Shown here one piece after another: positions 8,377 through 16,474 of a DNA stretch of 64,000 nucleotides. Origin of the DNA: CAVQXR01 sp963717955 (GTDB taxonomy: Bacteria > Actinomycetota > Thermoleophilia > Gaiellales > Gaiellaceae); contig CAVQXR010000002.1 in the NCBI GenBank assembly GCA_963717955.1, positions 496,001-560,000 of the forward strand, written 5' to 3'. Each line of letters opens with the position of its first letter. Position 1 is the stretch's first letter. Under the pieces are notes generated by a model. That model made no database searches, was not told the origin of the DNA, and saw only the letters and a list, made by a program, of their open reading frames with translations. Made by a program: the position numbers and the translations under genes.

Positions 8377-9474
8377 CTACGCCCGCGCGCGTACCTTCTC
8401 CGTGTCGTAGACCGGCATCGGTGCAACGATTGCCGGCGCGGTGCCGCCCTCGACGGCGACCTCGACCGTCTCACCCTCCCGGGCGAGATCGCTGCGGAGC
8501 ACGGTCAGGCCGATGACCTTGCCGAGCGTCGGGCTCTCGGCCGGGCTCGTCAGCGTGCCGACCCGTTCGCCGTCCTTCGTCACGGACGCCCCGTACTCCG
8601 GAACCGGCCCGTCGACGACGAGGGTGACGAAGCGGTTGGGTGGGTTCGCACCCTCGGCGGCGAGAGCGTCCTTCCCGCAGAGCTCGGCCTTGTCGAGCCG
8701 GATGAGCTTCTCGAGGCCCATGTCGTAGGGGCTCGTCTCGTGCTGGAAGTAGTCGTAGCCGATGAAGATCAGGCCCGACTCGATCCGGATCGTCTCGACC
8801 GCCGCCAGCCCGTACGGCCTGGCGCCCGCGCCGACGACGGCAGCCCAGAGCTGCTCGGCGCCATCGGGGGAGCAGAACAGCTCGTACCCGAGCTCGCCCG
8901 AGTACCCGGTCCGCGACACCCAGCACGGGACGCCGCCGACCTTCACCTGCTCCGGCCAGAAGCGGAAGTAGCGCAGCCCGGCAACGTCGATGTCCGTGAG
9001 CCCCTGCAGCAGCTCGCGCGAGCGGGGGCCGTTGATCCCGAGCTGCGGCGTCGACCGTGTCATCGGCTCGATCTCGACCGAGAGCCCGGCGACCACGCCC
9101 CTGAAGTGATCCAGGTCGGCGTCGAGAGCGGTCACGGCGATGCACTGGTCGTCGGCGGTCCTGAAGACCGTTCCGTCGCCGATCATCTTCCCCTGCTCGT
9201 CGCAGAACGGTGCGTACCGCACCTGGCCGACCTCGAGGCTCAGCATGTCGTTCGTGAAGATGCGGTCGACCGCCTTCGCGGCGTCGGGGCCGCTGAAGCC
9301 CCACTTGCGAAGCGGCGAGGCGTCCCAGACCCCGACGTCGTTGCGGATGGCGTGGTGCTCGGCGACCGGGTCGCCGAAGTGGTTCGGCCAGTACCAGCCC
9401 TCCCAGTCGACGAGGTCACCACCCATCGCGCGTTGCGGCCGGTCGAATGCGGTCCGGATGATCTCCTCGCTCAT
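8377..9474 (-). CDS. GcvT-like aminomethyltransferase / THF-dependent demethylase
   Basis: A 365-residue folate-binding protein of the glycine-cleavage T family. The N-terminal segment AIRNDVGVWDASPLRKWGFSGPDA and the folate-domain motif GYSGELGYELFC are characteristic, and a C-terminal beta-barrel with EYGASVTKDGERVGTLTSP closes it. No gcvH or gcvP is adjacent. The neighbours are an IclR regulator and a divergent FAD amine oxidase, a setting more typical of dimethylglycine or sarcosine demethylation, where such proteins pass the methylene group to tetrahydrofolate. The ATG overlaps the regulator stop codon as ATGA, implying translational coupling. Family call firm; substrate inferred. Confidence 0.83.
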   Translation of the reverse strand: MSEEIIRTAFDRPQRAMGGDLVDWEGWYWPNHFGDPVAEHHAIRNDVGVWDASPLRKWGFSGPDAAKAVDRIFTNDMLSLEVGQVRYAPFCDEQGKMIGDGTVFRTADDQCIAVTALDADLDHFRGVVAGLSVEIEPMTRSTPQLGINGPRSRELLQGLTDIDVAGLRYFRFWPEQVKVGGVPCWVSRTGYSGELGYELFCSPDGAEQLWAAVVGAGARPYGLAAVETIRIESGLIFIGYDYFQHETSPYDMGLEKLIRLDKAELCGKDALAAEGANPPNRFVTLVVDGPVPEYGASVTKDGERVGTLTSPAESPTLGKVIGLTVLRSDLAREGETVEVAVEGGTAPAIVAPMPVYDTEKVRARA

Positions 9475-10296
9475 CGAGCCTCCTTGTGCAGTCCGGCATC
9501 GCGCCGGCCGGTCACGGCTTGCTCCTCGGGCGCGGCCCGGTGGCCCAGCGCCGCCGAGATCGCGCGCGCATGTTCGCATACGGCCGGAATCGCGGCGGCC
9601 ATCGCCGACGCGTCGAATCGAGACGACGGGCCCTGGACGCCGAGGATCGCGGCGAGCTCGCCGGAGCCGTCGAAGACGGGAGCGGCGACGGCGCTGAGAT
9701 CCGGCTCGCGCTCGCCCCGCGCGGTCGCGAAGCCCTCTGCCCGCACCCGGTCGACCTCCGTCGGCGAGGAGTTCCCGGTCGACGACGGTCAGCGGCGTGA
9801 AGCGCTCGAGCGGACCGTCGGGCAGATGCCCACCGTGCGCCAGCAGCACCTTGCCGACCGCGGTCGCGTGCGCGACGCTCGGACGCCCGATCCGCGCGAC
9901 GCTCTGCACGAGCGAGCGGCTCTGCACGTAGTCCACGGTCACCGCCTCGCGCCCGCCGGGCGCCGAGAGGGTTGCCGTCTCCCCGGTCGACTCGCTGAGC
10001 GCGAGCAGGTGGGAGCGCGAGAGTGCTCGCAGGTCGAGCCGTGCGAGCACGGCGTTGCCGAGCTGGATCAGCCGGAGCCCGAGTCGGTAGCGGCCGCTGT
10101 CGGCCACGTGCTCGACGAGGCCGGACTCGACGAGCGTCGCCAGCAGCCTCGAGACGGTGCTCGGGTTGATCGCAGTCCGGCGCGCGATCTCGTTCGTCCC
10201 GAGCTCGGCCTCGCGATCAGCGAGGACATCGAGCACGGCGACCGCCCGCTGCACGGCGGCAACCTGGCGGATGGCTGGCTGACCAGTACGAGTCAT
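9471..10296 (-). pseudogene. IclR-family transcriptional regulator, single-base frameshift
   Basis: The first 180 residues read as an IclR regulator: an N-terminal winged helix with TNEIARRTAINPSTVSRLLATL, then the effector domain through TPLTVVDRELLAD. Near 9759 the frame must shift by one base to continue with EVDRVRAEGFATARGEREP, SAVAAPVFDGSGELAAILGV and the true end. That the second frame is genuine is shown by conserved IclR residues and by its stop overlapping the next gene's ATG (ATGA). Read without the shift, the frame runs into the GcvT-like gene and gives an artificial fusion. A sequencing indel is the simplest explanation; real inactivation is possible. It probably controls the divergent oxidase and the gene downstream. 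Confidence 0.82.
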
Positions 10297-10327
10297 GCTA
10301 GGGTTCGCCCGGCGTATTTTGCAACAC

Positions 10328-10346
10328 TATTGCCCAGGAGGCAATA
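10328..10346. promoter_or_regulatory. Candidate IclR operator over the oxidase ribosome site
   Basis: A perfect 7-bp inverted repeat, TATTGCC / GGCAATA, with a 5-base spacer CAGGA. It is AT-rich against a GC-rich background, lies between the divergent regulator and oxidase genes, and covers the AGGAGG ribosome site of the oxidase. This fits the palindromic, autoregulatory sites of IclR proteins. Confidence 0.6.
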
Positions 10347-10349
10347 CCA

Positions 10350-11666
10350 ATGGCGCTCCCCGCATCCACACCTTACCTCGTCGTCGGTGCCGGCATCCAC
10401 GGGTTGTCGACTGCATACCACCTGGCGAAGGAGCTCGAAGCGCGCGGCGCCGGTGCGGGATCGGACGTCGTCGTCATCGACAAGCACAGTCCCGGGGCGG
10501 GCGCATCCGGGATCGCCTGCGGCGTCGTGCGCAACAACTACTACCAGCCGGCGATGAGCGAGCTGATGCAGGCCTGCGTCGAGGTGTGGGAATCGGACCC
10601 GGCCGCCTACGCCTACAACCCCGTCGGGTACATGGCACTCGGTGCCGAGCGGCAGATCGCGGACCTGACCGAGACCTACGAGCGACAGGAGAGGATCGGC
10701 TACCGCTCGCGCCTCGTCCTCGGCGAGCGCGAGGTCGACGCCTACATGAAGGAGCTCTTCCCGGACTGGCGGGCGAAGGGCGTCCACGTGCTCCTCCACG
10801 AGCTGCAGGGCGGCTTCGCGTTCAACGTCGACTCGATCATGGGCCTGAAGGCCAAGTGCGAGCAGCACTGGGTGCGGGTGCTCTCGGGCGTCGAGGTGAA
10901 GGCGTTCGAGTACCGCGAGGACGACTCGATCAGGGCCGTGATCACGAACGAGGGGACGATCGAGGTCGGCGAGCAGGTCGTGATCGCCCCGGGCCCGTGG
11001 GCGAAGCCGCTCTGGTCGATGCTCGAGATGCCGATGACGATCGACGTCCACACGCCGTCGGGTGACGTCGTGCGCGATCGCCCGATGTGGACGTATTGGA
11101 ACCTGCAGGAGGGCGAGATCCACGTCGACCCGAAGCTGTTCTCGCTCCCCGACGGGTCGATGCCGCCGGTCATCCATCTCGATACCGACGCCCCCCTGTA
11201 CACGGACGAGGGCGTGCTCGTGACCGACGAGCTGTGGGGGATCTATTACAAGCAGGATCGGAACGGCGTGCAGGGGGGTGCCTCGCCGGTCATGGTGGGC
11301 CCGGACGCGCAGATCGATCCCTATCCGCAGACGACCGACGTCGACCCGGGCTTCCCGGACATGTGGTGCGCCGCGCTCTCGCATGCGATGTCGCGCTTCG
11401 CGGGGTGCCGACCCGGGTACAAGCTGGCCCGCTCCGGCGGGATCGGAGCCTTCACGGCCGACAACTTCCCGGTCTTCGACTACATCAAGCCGAACGCGTA
11501 CGGCATCTTCGACTCGAACCACGGGTACAAGATGATCGGGGTCGGCCGCGAGGTCGCGAAGGTCGTCTGCGGCGATCACTCGAGCCTCCTGCATCCGTTC
11601 CGGTTCGAGCGGTTCGAGACGGGCGACCTGCACCCGGTCTCGAGCTCGCCATACCCCTGGTCCTAA
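10350..11666 (+). CDS. FAD-dependent amine oxidase/dehydrogenase (DAO family)
   Basis: A 438-residue flavoprotein of the D-amino-acid oxidase / sarcosine oxidase beta fold. The FAD-binding motif YLVVGAGIHGLSTAYHLAKE begins at about residue 9, SPGAGASGIACGVVRNNYY contacts the flavin, and the C-terminal RSGGIGAFTADNFPVFDYIKPNAYGIFDSNHGYKMIGVG matches the second flavin contact. Those residues group it with sarcosine or dimethylglycine-type oxidases rather than classic D-amino-acid oxidases. It is divergent from the IclR gene and shares the palindromic site at 10328-10346. Partnering with the GcvT-like protein would give a two-component demethylase, which is inference. Confidence 0.85.
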   Translation: MALPASTPYLVVGAGIHGLSTAYHLAKELEARGAGAGSDVVVIDKHSPGAGASGIACGVVRNNYYQPAMSELMQACVEVWESDPAAYAYNPVGYMALGAERQIADLTETYERQERIGYRSRLVLGEREVDAYMKELFPDWRAKGVHVLLHELQGGFAFNVDSIMGLKAKCEQHWVRVLSGVEVKAFEYREDDSIRAVITNEGTIEVGEQVVIAPGPWAKPLWSMLEMPMTIDVHTPSGDVVRDRPMWTYWNLQEGEIHVDPKLFSLPDGSMPPVIHLDTDAPLYTDEGVLVTDELWGIYYKQDRNGVQGGASPVMVGPDAQIDPYPQTTDVDPGFPDMWCAALSHAMSRFAGCRPGYKLARSGGIGAFTADNFPVFDYIKPNAYGIFDSNHGYKMIGVGREVAKVVCGDHSSLLHPFRFERFETGDLHPVSSSPYPWS

Positions 11667-11688
11667 CCTCCGCGGCTGAGCGGCCTCT

Positions 11689-11747
11689 GCGGCTGACGGC
11701 CCGGCTCGGCCGGGCCGGACCCGCGTAGGAGCGGCCCGGAGGGCCGC
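11689..11747. repeat. REP-like palindromes; contains copy 1 of a 36-bp exact repeat
   Basis: Holds the inverted repeat GGCCCGG / CCGGGCC (11698-11716) and GCGGCCC / GGGCCGC (11731-11747) with GTAG between them. Positions 11689-11724 are identical to 18318-18353. It lies just past the stop of the FAD oxidase gene, between convergent genes. Confidence 0.7.
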
Positions 11748-11775
11748 GGTCACAGGTCACGGTCATCTGGGGGGC

Positions 11776-11800
11776 GGGCGGGATGAGATCCCGCCCCTAC
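11776..11800. repeat. REP-like palindrome variant
   Basis: GGGCGGGAT / ATCCCGCCC around GAG, followed by CCTAC. It has the same length, tight loop and CTAC foot as the RAYT-adjacent units but a GGGCGGG core, so it may represent a second REP class. Confidence 0.6.
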
Positions 11801-11833
11801 GGCGACACCCGACCCACCGCGCCCCGGCTCCCG

Positions 11834-11858
11834 GTAGGGGCCGGATCTAGTCCGGCCC
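11834..11858. repeat. REP palindrome with GTAG head
   Basis: GTAGGGGCCGGA TCTAG TCCGGCCC. The eight-base arms are perfect and the loop is five bases, the same design as the unit at 4872-4892. It overlaps the stop-codon region of the downstream antiporter gene. Confidence 0.75.
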
Positions 11859-13100
11859 GCGCGCTGCCGGCGGCGGCACCTCGCGCAGCTCGATCTCGAG
11901 GAGCCCGAGCCTGCGGGCGAGCCAGCCCTTCGTGGTTGCCTGGATCGACAGCGTGAGGATCACGGCGACGGCGACACAGATGACGATCAGGTCGGCGTCG
12001 GGGACATCGAGCGACACCATGATCCCGGCGAGCGCCGCCGGCAGGACGCCCGTCTCGCGCGTCCAGCCGACGAAGACCGTCTCGTTGCGCGTCCAGGCCC
12101 CGCGCCGGTCGGGAAGGATGCAGGCGAGCACTGCGATCGGTCGAGCGACGAAGATCAGGGTCGCGAGCACGAGAAGCGCGGGGCCGATCTCGTCGACGAG
12201 GGCACTCCAGGGCAGGTTCGCGCCGAGGACGATGAACACGAGCATCACCATCGTCTCGGCAACCGTCGCTACGACGGTCCGCATCGAGCGCTCGTGCTCG
12301 GAGTGCATGCCGAGCCGCAGCGTGTCCATGTTGCCGACGATCAGCCCGGCGAGGAACGCGCCGAGATAGCCGCTCCCGCCCGCGTAGTCGACCGAGAAGT
12401 AGCTCGCCGTCACCGCGAGCAGCATCACGGCGGCCGCGGACTCCTCCCAGATCCCGAGGCGCCGCGTCGAGACGATGTAGGAGATCGCGACGCCGAAGGC
12501 CACGCCGAGGCCGAGCGAGATCGCAAGCTCAGTGACGAAGTCGAGGACAGGCTCCGCGAGGGACGACTCGCCCGAGAGGACGACCGTGGAGAGCGCGAGC
12601 GCGAGCACCGCGCCGATCGGGTCGTTCAGCGCGGATTCGGCGATGACCGTCTGCGAGACCTTCGGGCGCAGCCGGAGGCGTTCGAAGAGGGGGATCAGGA
12701 TCGCCGGATCGGTGGGGGCGAGCACGGCGCCGATCAGAAATCCCATCGACAGCGGCACGTCGAAGGCCGCCGCCGCCACCACGCCCACGATCGCTGCGGT
12801 GATGATGACACCGACGATCGAGAGCAGTCCCAGCCCGATCGCGACCTGGTGGAGCACGCGCAGCGAGAGTTGGAGGCCGCCGTTGAAGAGGATCACCGAC
12901 ACACCGAGCGTCAGCAGGAGCTGTGCGCCCGTCGAGTCGAGCGGCACGTCGATCGCCCCGGTGAGCTCCGGCCCGAGGATCGATCCGGCCCCGATCAGCA
13001 CGAGCATGACCGGGAGCCGAAGGATGCGCGCGATCGGCTCCGCGGCAAGGCCCGCGGCGAGCATGATGGCGAGCGTGAGGACGATGTCTTCGATGCTCAC
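11847..13100 (-). CDS. Cation/proton antiporter, CPA1 family
   Basis: A 417-residue membrane antiporter. The motifs LAPTDPAILIPLFERLRLRP and ESALNDPIGAVLAL are the CPA1 ion-site signatures with the Asn-Asp pair; VGWTRETGVLPAALAG sits where the first antiporter has WGGLKGAVPLLLA. The body best fits Na+/H+ or K+/H+ exchange with about twelve or thirteen helices. GTG at 13100 (MSIEDIVLTLAIML) is chosen because it places the first helix at the N-terminus; an in-frame TTG 51 bases upstream is an alternative. It diverges from the small membrane gene at 13172. Confidence 0.85.
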   Translation of the reverse strand: MSIEDIVLTLAIMLAAGLAAEPIARILRLPVMLVLIGAGSILGPELTGAIDVPLDSTGAQLLLTLGVSVILFNGGLQLSLRVLHQVAIGLGLLSIVGVIITAAIVGVVAAAAFDVPLSMGFLIGAVLAPTDPAILIPLFERLRLRPKVSQTVIAESALNDPIGAVLALALSTVVLSGESSLAEPVLDFVTELAISLGLGVAFGVAISYIVSTRRLGIWEESAAAVMLLAVTASYFSVDYAGGSGYLGAFLAGLIVGNMDTLRLGMHSEHERSMRTVVATVAETMVMLVFIVLGANLPWSALVDEIGPALLVLATLIFVARPIAVLACILPDRRGAWTRNETVFVGWTRETGVLPAALAGIMVSLDVPDADLIVICVAVAVILTLSIQATTKGWLARRLGLLEIELREVPPPAARGPD

Positions 13101-13171
13101 GGGTGGATTCTCGCCGGTGAGGTGGCCGGAGCGCCTGCCCGGGCTTGCCAACGGGCCGGCAGTGCCGCACG

Positions 13172-13414
13172 ATGTGCGTTCCGATGCTCTTCGTGCTCAT
13201 GTTCCGGAACATCCCGGGCGCCATCCCGGTCATGCTCCTCACGCTCGTGGCGGCGATGTACCTGACCGTGATGGAGCTCCGTGAGTACAAGCCCCACTGG
13301 AAATGGTGGGCCTGGTGGCTCTCGCTCGTCTTCCTCGTCCACTTCGTCGGCTACCTCTTCCTCAGGATCTGGCGTGGAATCGACCGAAGACGAAAGCAGC
13401 GGGCGAGCGTTTAG
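13172..13414 (+). CDS. Small two-helix membrane protein
   Basis: About 80 residues with two hydrophobic spans, LFVLMFRNIPGAIPVMLLTLVAAMYLTV region and WWAWWLSLVFLVHFVGYLFL region, then a basic tail RRRKQR. The start could be ATG 13172 or ATG 13184. The next gene begins inside its last 41 bases, so the two are translationally linked. I do not recognise a family. Confidence 0.6.
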   Translation: MCVPMLFVLMFRNIPGAIPVMLLTLVAAMYLTVMELREYKPHWKWWAWWLSLVFLVHFVGYLFLRIWRGIDRRRKQRASV

Positions 13415-13724
13415 GGACCGCCCGCTCGGGCGGGTGGCGATCCTCGCCGTGGTGCTCGTCGTGGCGCTTCTGGTCGCGCGGACCTGCGGGGCGACGGAGA
13501 CCGAGGTCACGCAGGAAGAGGCGACCGAGATCGCCAAGTCCACGGTCACGTCATTCGAGCCGAACAACGTGATGGTCCGCCTGCTCAAGCGTGGGCTTTC
13601 CTCGGACGAGTTCTGGGCGGTGTCCCTGTCGACGAAGCTCGCCGACGGGACGCTCGAGAACATCCACGTCGTCGTGATCGACGGTCAGACCGGCGACGTC
13701 GTCGAGATCCGACGCGAGGGCTGA
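13374..13724 (+). CDS. Membrane-anchored small secreted-domain protein
   Basis: A 116-residue protein starting at GTG 13374 inside the preceding gene. It has a charged N-terminus, one transmembrane helix (VAILAVVLVVALLVARTC), and an extracytoplasmic domain ending in a beta-strand pattern (ENIHVVVIDGQTGDVVEIRREG) that loosely recalls PepSY-type domains. Function unknown. It precedes the ammonium transporter gene but a promoter lies between. Confidence 0.6.
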   Translation: MESTEDESSGRAFRDRPLGRVAILAVVLVVALLVARTCGATETEVTQEEATEIAKSTVTSFEPNNVMVRLLKRGLSSDEFWAVSLSTKLADGTLENIHVVVIDGQTGDVVEIRREG

Positions 13725-13778
13725 ACGCGCGAGACAGCCTTGTCCTCCGCGAGGCCGAGAGACCTCACACGCGGGGTC

Positions 13779-13807
13779 TTGACTCCATCTGACCGACGGC
13801 GTAGCCT
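13779..13807 (+). promoter_or_regulatory. Putative sigma-70-type promoter of amt
   Basis: TTGACT (13779-13784) and TAGCCT (13802-13807) are separated by exactly 17 bases. The -35 differs from consensus by one base and the -10 keeps TA at its start and T at its end. It lies about 50 bases upstream of the amt start. Confidence 0.5.
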
Positions 13808-13857
13808 ACGCGATCAGCGCGGAAGCAGCGCTTACGGGGCAAGACGGGGAGGTGGCG

Positions 13858-15324
13858 GTGGACATCCTGGGCTCGGTGGGGGCGGTCCTCGCGCAGACGA
13901 TCGAGGAGCTCGACGCGAAGCTGACGCTCGACTCCCAGGTCCTCGGCGAGACGTTCTACTTCTGGACCGTCGTCGTCATGTGGCTCATCCACGCCGGCTT
14001 CATGATGTACGAGGCCGGCGCGGCGAGACGCAAGAACATCATGTCGACGGCGATCAAGAACATCCTCACGATCGCCGTCGTGACGCCGACCTTCTACTAC
14101 TTCGGCTGGTACATCTACGGCTGCTTCCAGCACGGCGGCCCGGCGCAGGGGCATGCGGGCCCGGATCCCGAGTTCCCGGGATTCTGCGGCACGACCTCCC
14201 CGTGGGCGGATCAGATGGGGCCGAACCTCAACGACCACATCAGCGCGGTCTTCTTCCTCGCGTTCCTGCTCTTCTCGTGGACGACCGGGTCGATCATGTC
14301 CGGGGCGCTCATTGAGCGCATCCGGCTCTCCGCGTACCTGCTGCTGACCGTGCTCCTTGGATCCGCCGTCTGGATCATGGACGCGGCGTGGGGTTGGAGC
14401 TCCGGCGGCTGGCTCGTCACGAAGTACGGCTTCCACGACTCGATCGCCTCGCTCGTCGTGCACGGCGTCGCGGGTGCGTTCGCGCTCGGCGTCCTGCTCA
14501 ACCTGGGGCCGCGCATCGGCAAGTACGACTTCAAGGGCCGCGCCCGGTCGTTCAGACCCCACAACACCCACATGACGCTATCCGGGCTGATGCTCATCTT
14601 CACGGGCTTCTACGGCTTCTATGCCGCCTGCCTCGTGATTCAGTCGACGCTCTTCCCGGGCTGGCTCAACATCTACCTGTCCCCGACGACGCTCGGCGCG
14701 ATCGCGCTCGTGATCACGATCGGCTTCGCCGGCGGGTTCACGGGGGGGTGGTTCGCCAGCAAGGGCGATCCGTTCTGGACGCTGTCCGGCGGGCTCGCGG
14801 GCGTGATCAGCGTCTCGGCCGGTGCCGACATCTACCATCCTTCGCTCGCGTACATCCTGGCCTTCTCGGGCGCGATCGTGGCTGTCTGGGCGGGCAAGTT
14901 CATCGAGAAGAAGCTGCGGGTGGACGACGCGGTCGGAGCCGTCGCGGTCCACGGAGTCTGCGGCTTCTACGGCGTCTTGCTCGTCGGCATCTTCGCCGGG
15001 GGCTTCCCGACCGGCGTGAACAGTATCGACTCCTCGTTCGGGGGCCAGCTCGTCGGGATGCTCGCGTTCTTCCCGTTGGCGTTCATCCCTGGCTACCTGG
15101 CGAGCTGGGTGCTGAAGAAGCTCAACCTGCTCCGCGTTCCGATCGAGGTCGAGCTCGAGGGGCTCGACATGGCGGAGTTCCAGCAGGACTTCTACCCGGA
15201 GTTCGAGCGCCAGGCCGAGGTCATCGTGCTCCCGGACGGCGAGGAGGTCGAGGCAGCGCCGATCCTGCTCGACGCGTACAAAGAGTTGACCGGCAAACGC
15301 ACCGACGATCGAGTCGAGGCGTAG
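13858..15324 (+). CDS. amt: Ammonium transporter
   Basis: A 488-residue Amt/MEP/Rh channel for ammonium. The pore's twin histidines are in SLVVHGVAGAFALG and GAVAVHGVCGFYG, and eleven helices can be traced. Residues ~430-488 form a long hydrophilic acidic tail (EVELEGLDMAEFQQDFYPEFERQAEV), longer than in the E. coli protein. GTG 13858 is preferred because GGGAGG lies six bases upstream; GTG 13852 would overlap that site. No glnK/glnB regulator gene is adjacent; instead three tiny genes follow in the same operon. Ammonium released by amine catabolism nearby makes its presence here sensible, although export and import cannot be told apart. Confidence 0.92.
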   Translation: MDILGSVGAVLAQTIEELDAKLTLDSQVLGETFYFWTVVVMWLIHAGFMMYEAGAARRKNIMSTAIKNILTIAVVTPTFYYFGWYIYGCFQHGGPAQGHAGPDPEFPGFCGTTSPWADQMGPNLNDHISAVFFLAFLLFSWTTGSIMSGALIERIRLSAYLLLTVLLGSAVWIMDAAWGWSSGGWLVTKYGFHDSIASLVVHGVAGAFALGVLLNLGPRIGKYDFKGRARSFRPHNTHMTLSGLMLIFTGFYGFYAACLVIQSTLFPGWLNIYLSPTTLGAIALVITIGFAGGFTGGWFASKGDPFWTLSGGLAGVISVSAGADIYHPSLAYILAFSGAIVAVWAGKFIEKKLRVDDAVGAVAVHGVCGFYGVLLVGIFAGGFPTGVNSIDSSFGGQLVGMLAFFPLAFIPGYLASWVLKKLNLLRVPIEVELEGLDMAEFQQDFYPEFERQAEVIVLPDGEEVEAAPILLDAYKELTGKRTDDRVEA

Positions 15325-15352
15325 CGGGCATGTGTGAAGGAGAGGTGATTCC

Positions 15353-15583
15353 ATGATCGACAGCTTCCCGTACGAGAGCTGGTACAACGAGGACGGCTCG
15401 CTGAACACGGAGATCACGACCTTCTGGACGTTCGGGCCCGGCGCAGACCACGACCTCACCGGGACGTTCGTCCTGACCGGGCTCGGGATGCTCCTGATGG
15501 TCGCCTCGCTCATCGCCTGGGTCGTGATGGAGAAGCGGGCGCTCGACGCGCACGCCGCCCGGCTGCGGGCCGGCGGGCTCTAG
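15353..15583 (+). CDS. Small single-helix protein in amt operon
   Basis: A 76-residue protein with an acidic, aromatic N-terminus (SFPYESWYNEDGSLNTEITTFWTFGPG), one transmembrane helix (GTFVLTGLGMLLMVASLIAW) and a short basic tail. AAGGAGAGG is 8 bases before the ATG. It starts 28 bases after amt, with two further small genes behind it, so it is probably an accessory subunit or regulator of the transporter. No family recognised. Confidence 0.7.
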   Translation: MIDSFPYESWYNEDGSLNTEITTFWTFGPGADHDLTGTFVLTGLGMLLMVASLIAWVVMEKRALDAHAARLRAGGL

Positions 15584-15598
15584 GAGAGGAGGAGCGAA

Positions 15599-15751
15599 AT
15601 GCCTCGAGAGAAGCAGGTCGAGTTCCCGCCCGAGCAGAGCACGGTGCGGTGGTTGACGCCCGTGCTGCTCGCCGCGTCGGTCGTCTGCATCGTGGCGGTG
15701 GTCATCATCGTGCTGGTACACGACCAGGGGTCGTTCATCGGGCCCTGGTAG
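15599..15751 (+). CDS. 50-residue single-helix membrane peptide in amt operon
   Basis: Reads MPREKQVEFPPEQS, then a helix (LTPVLLAASVVCIVAVVIIVLV) and HDQGSFIGPW at the end. GGAGGAG precedes the ATG at 5-6 bases. It begins 15 bases after the preceding gene and is followed 22 bases later by another small gene, all on one strand. The good ribosome site, clean transmembrane segment and tight spacing support it as a real gene despite its size. Confidence 0.68.
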   Translation: MPREKQVEFPPEQSTVRWLTPVLLAASVVCIVAVVIIVLVHDQGSFIGPW

Positions 15752-15773
15752 ACAAGGAGGACGTTCGAGAGCA

Positions 15774-15989
15774 ATGGGCTTGTATCTGAGCTGTGGCATC
15801 TGTGGACGCAAGCAGGCGGACGGGCTCCTGTCCCGCAGCCTGTGGGGGCATCTGGACGGGACCGCGCACGGCCCGCTCCAGGCCTGCCCCACGTGCAAGG
15901 AGCGACACGCCGACTGGCAGGATGTGCTCGTCCGGAAGGCAGGCGGCGCCGGCGTGCTGTCGCCGGCACACGCGGGCTCGCCCGGCTAG
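15774..15989 (+). CDS. Small four-cysteine protein (likely zinc-binding) in amt operon
   Basis: A 71-residue soluble protein with two CxxC knuckles, CGICGRK (residues 7-10) and CPTCKERH (38-41), a classic zinc-ribbon layout. AAGGAGGA lies 12 bases upstream of the ATG. It is the last gene of the amt operon and is followed by a strong terminator. Function unknown; a structural zinc site is inferred. Confidence 0.68.
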   Translation: MGLYLSCGICGRKQADGLLSRSLWGHLDGTAHGPLQACPTCKERHADWQDVLVRKAGGAGVLSPAHAGSPG

Positions 15990-16015
15990 GCGTCCCTCAG
16001 GCTCAGGATCCGGCG

Positions 16016-16041
16016 GGGGCCGGTGCGCGGGCACCGGCCCC
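16016..16041. terminator. Bidirectional terminator hairpin
   Basis: An 11-bp perfect stem GGGGCCGGTGC / GCACCGGCCCC with a 4-base loop, between the end of the amt operon and the convergent universal-stress gene. The sequence after it (CTCGTCT) is pyrimidine-rich. Confidence 0.7.
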
Positions 16042-16045
16042 TCGT

Positions 16046-16474
16046 CTATGGCCGGGGCTCGACCCGTACGCGATGGGTCTCGCTGACGACGAGCAGCGGG
16101 CACGGCGTCCGCTCGGACACGGCATGGCTGACGCTGCCGAGCAGTACGCGCGCGACCGGCCCCCGCCCCCGGGAGCCCGTGACGAGCAGGTCGTAGCCGC
16201 CTGCCCTCGCCTCGTCGACGATCGCGTCCGCGGCGTTGCCGTCGACGGTCTTCATCTCGCTCTCGACGCCGTTCTCGCGGAGATACGCGTGACCGGCGGC
16301 CACGTCGTCCTGCGCGTGAGGCCGCGGGCCGGTTGCAAAGCGCGACGGCTCCTGGTCGGGCGTGATCACGGACAGCAGGGTGATGGATGCTCCCTCGTTC
16401 CTGGCGAGCGCCAGGCACTCCTCGAGCGCGTGCCCGCTGTGCTCCGCGCCGTCGTATGCAAGCAAGACCTTCAT
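16046..16474 (-). CDS. Universal stress protein (UspA family)
   Basis: A 142-residue single-domain Usp. It begins MKVLLAYDGAEHSGHALEECLALA and ends with the ATP-binding loop GSRGRGPVARVLLGSVSHAV, then TPCPLLVV. All elements of the G-2x-G-9x-G(S/T) motif are kept, so it likely binds ATP. AGGAGGTGCC precedes the ATG. It diverges from another Usp gene at 16855 across a 380-base gap. Confidence 0.9.
   Translation of the reverse strand: MKVLLAYDGAEHSGHALEECLALARNEGASITLLSVITPDQEPSRFATGPRPHAQDDVAAGHAYLRENGVESEMKTVDGNAADAIVDEARAGGYDLLVTGSRGRGPVARVLLGSVSHAVSERTPCPLLVVSETHRVRVEPRP

Noticed and set aside
8377..10296. A 639-residue IclR-GcvT fusion protein
   Set aside because: The junction is out of the IclR family's frame and the real IclR end overlaps the GcvT start as ATGA; the fusion is caused by a frameshift.
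5044..10557. A 1837-residue open frame on the plus strand
   Set aside because: It lies opposite the GMC oxidoreductase, antiporter, GcvT and IclR genes, is rich in Arg, Pro and charged repeats, and has no domain. It is a high-GC shadow frame.
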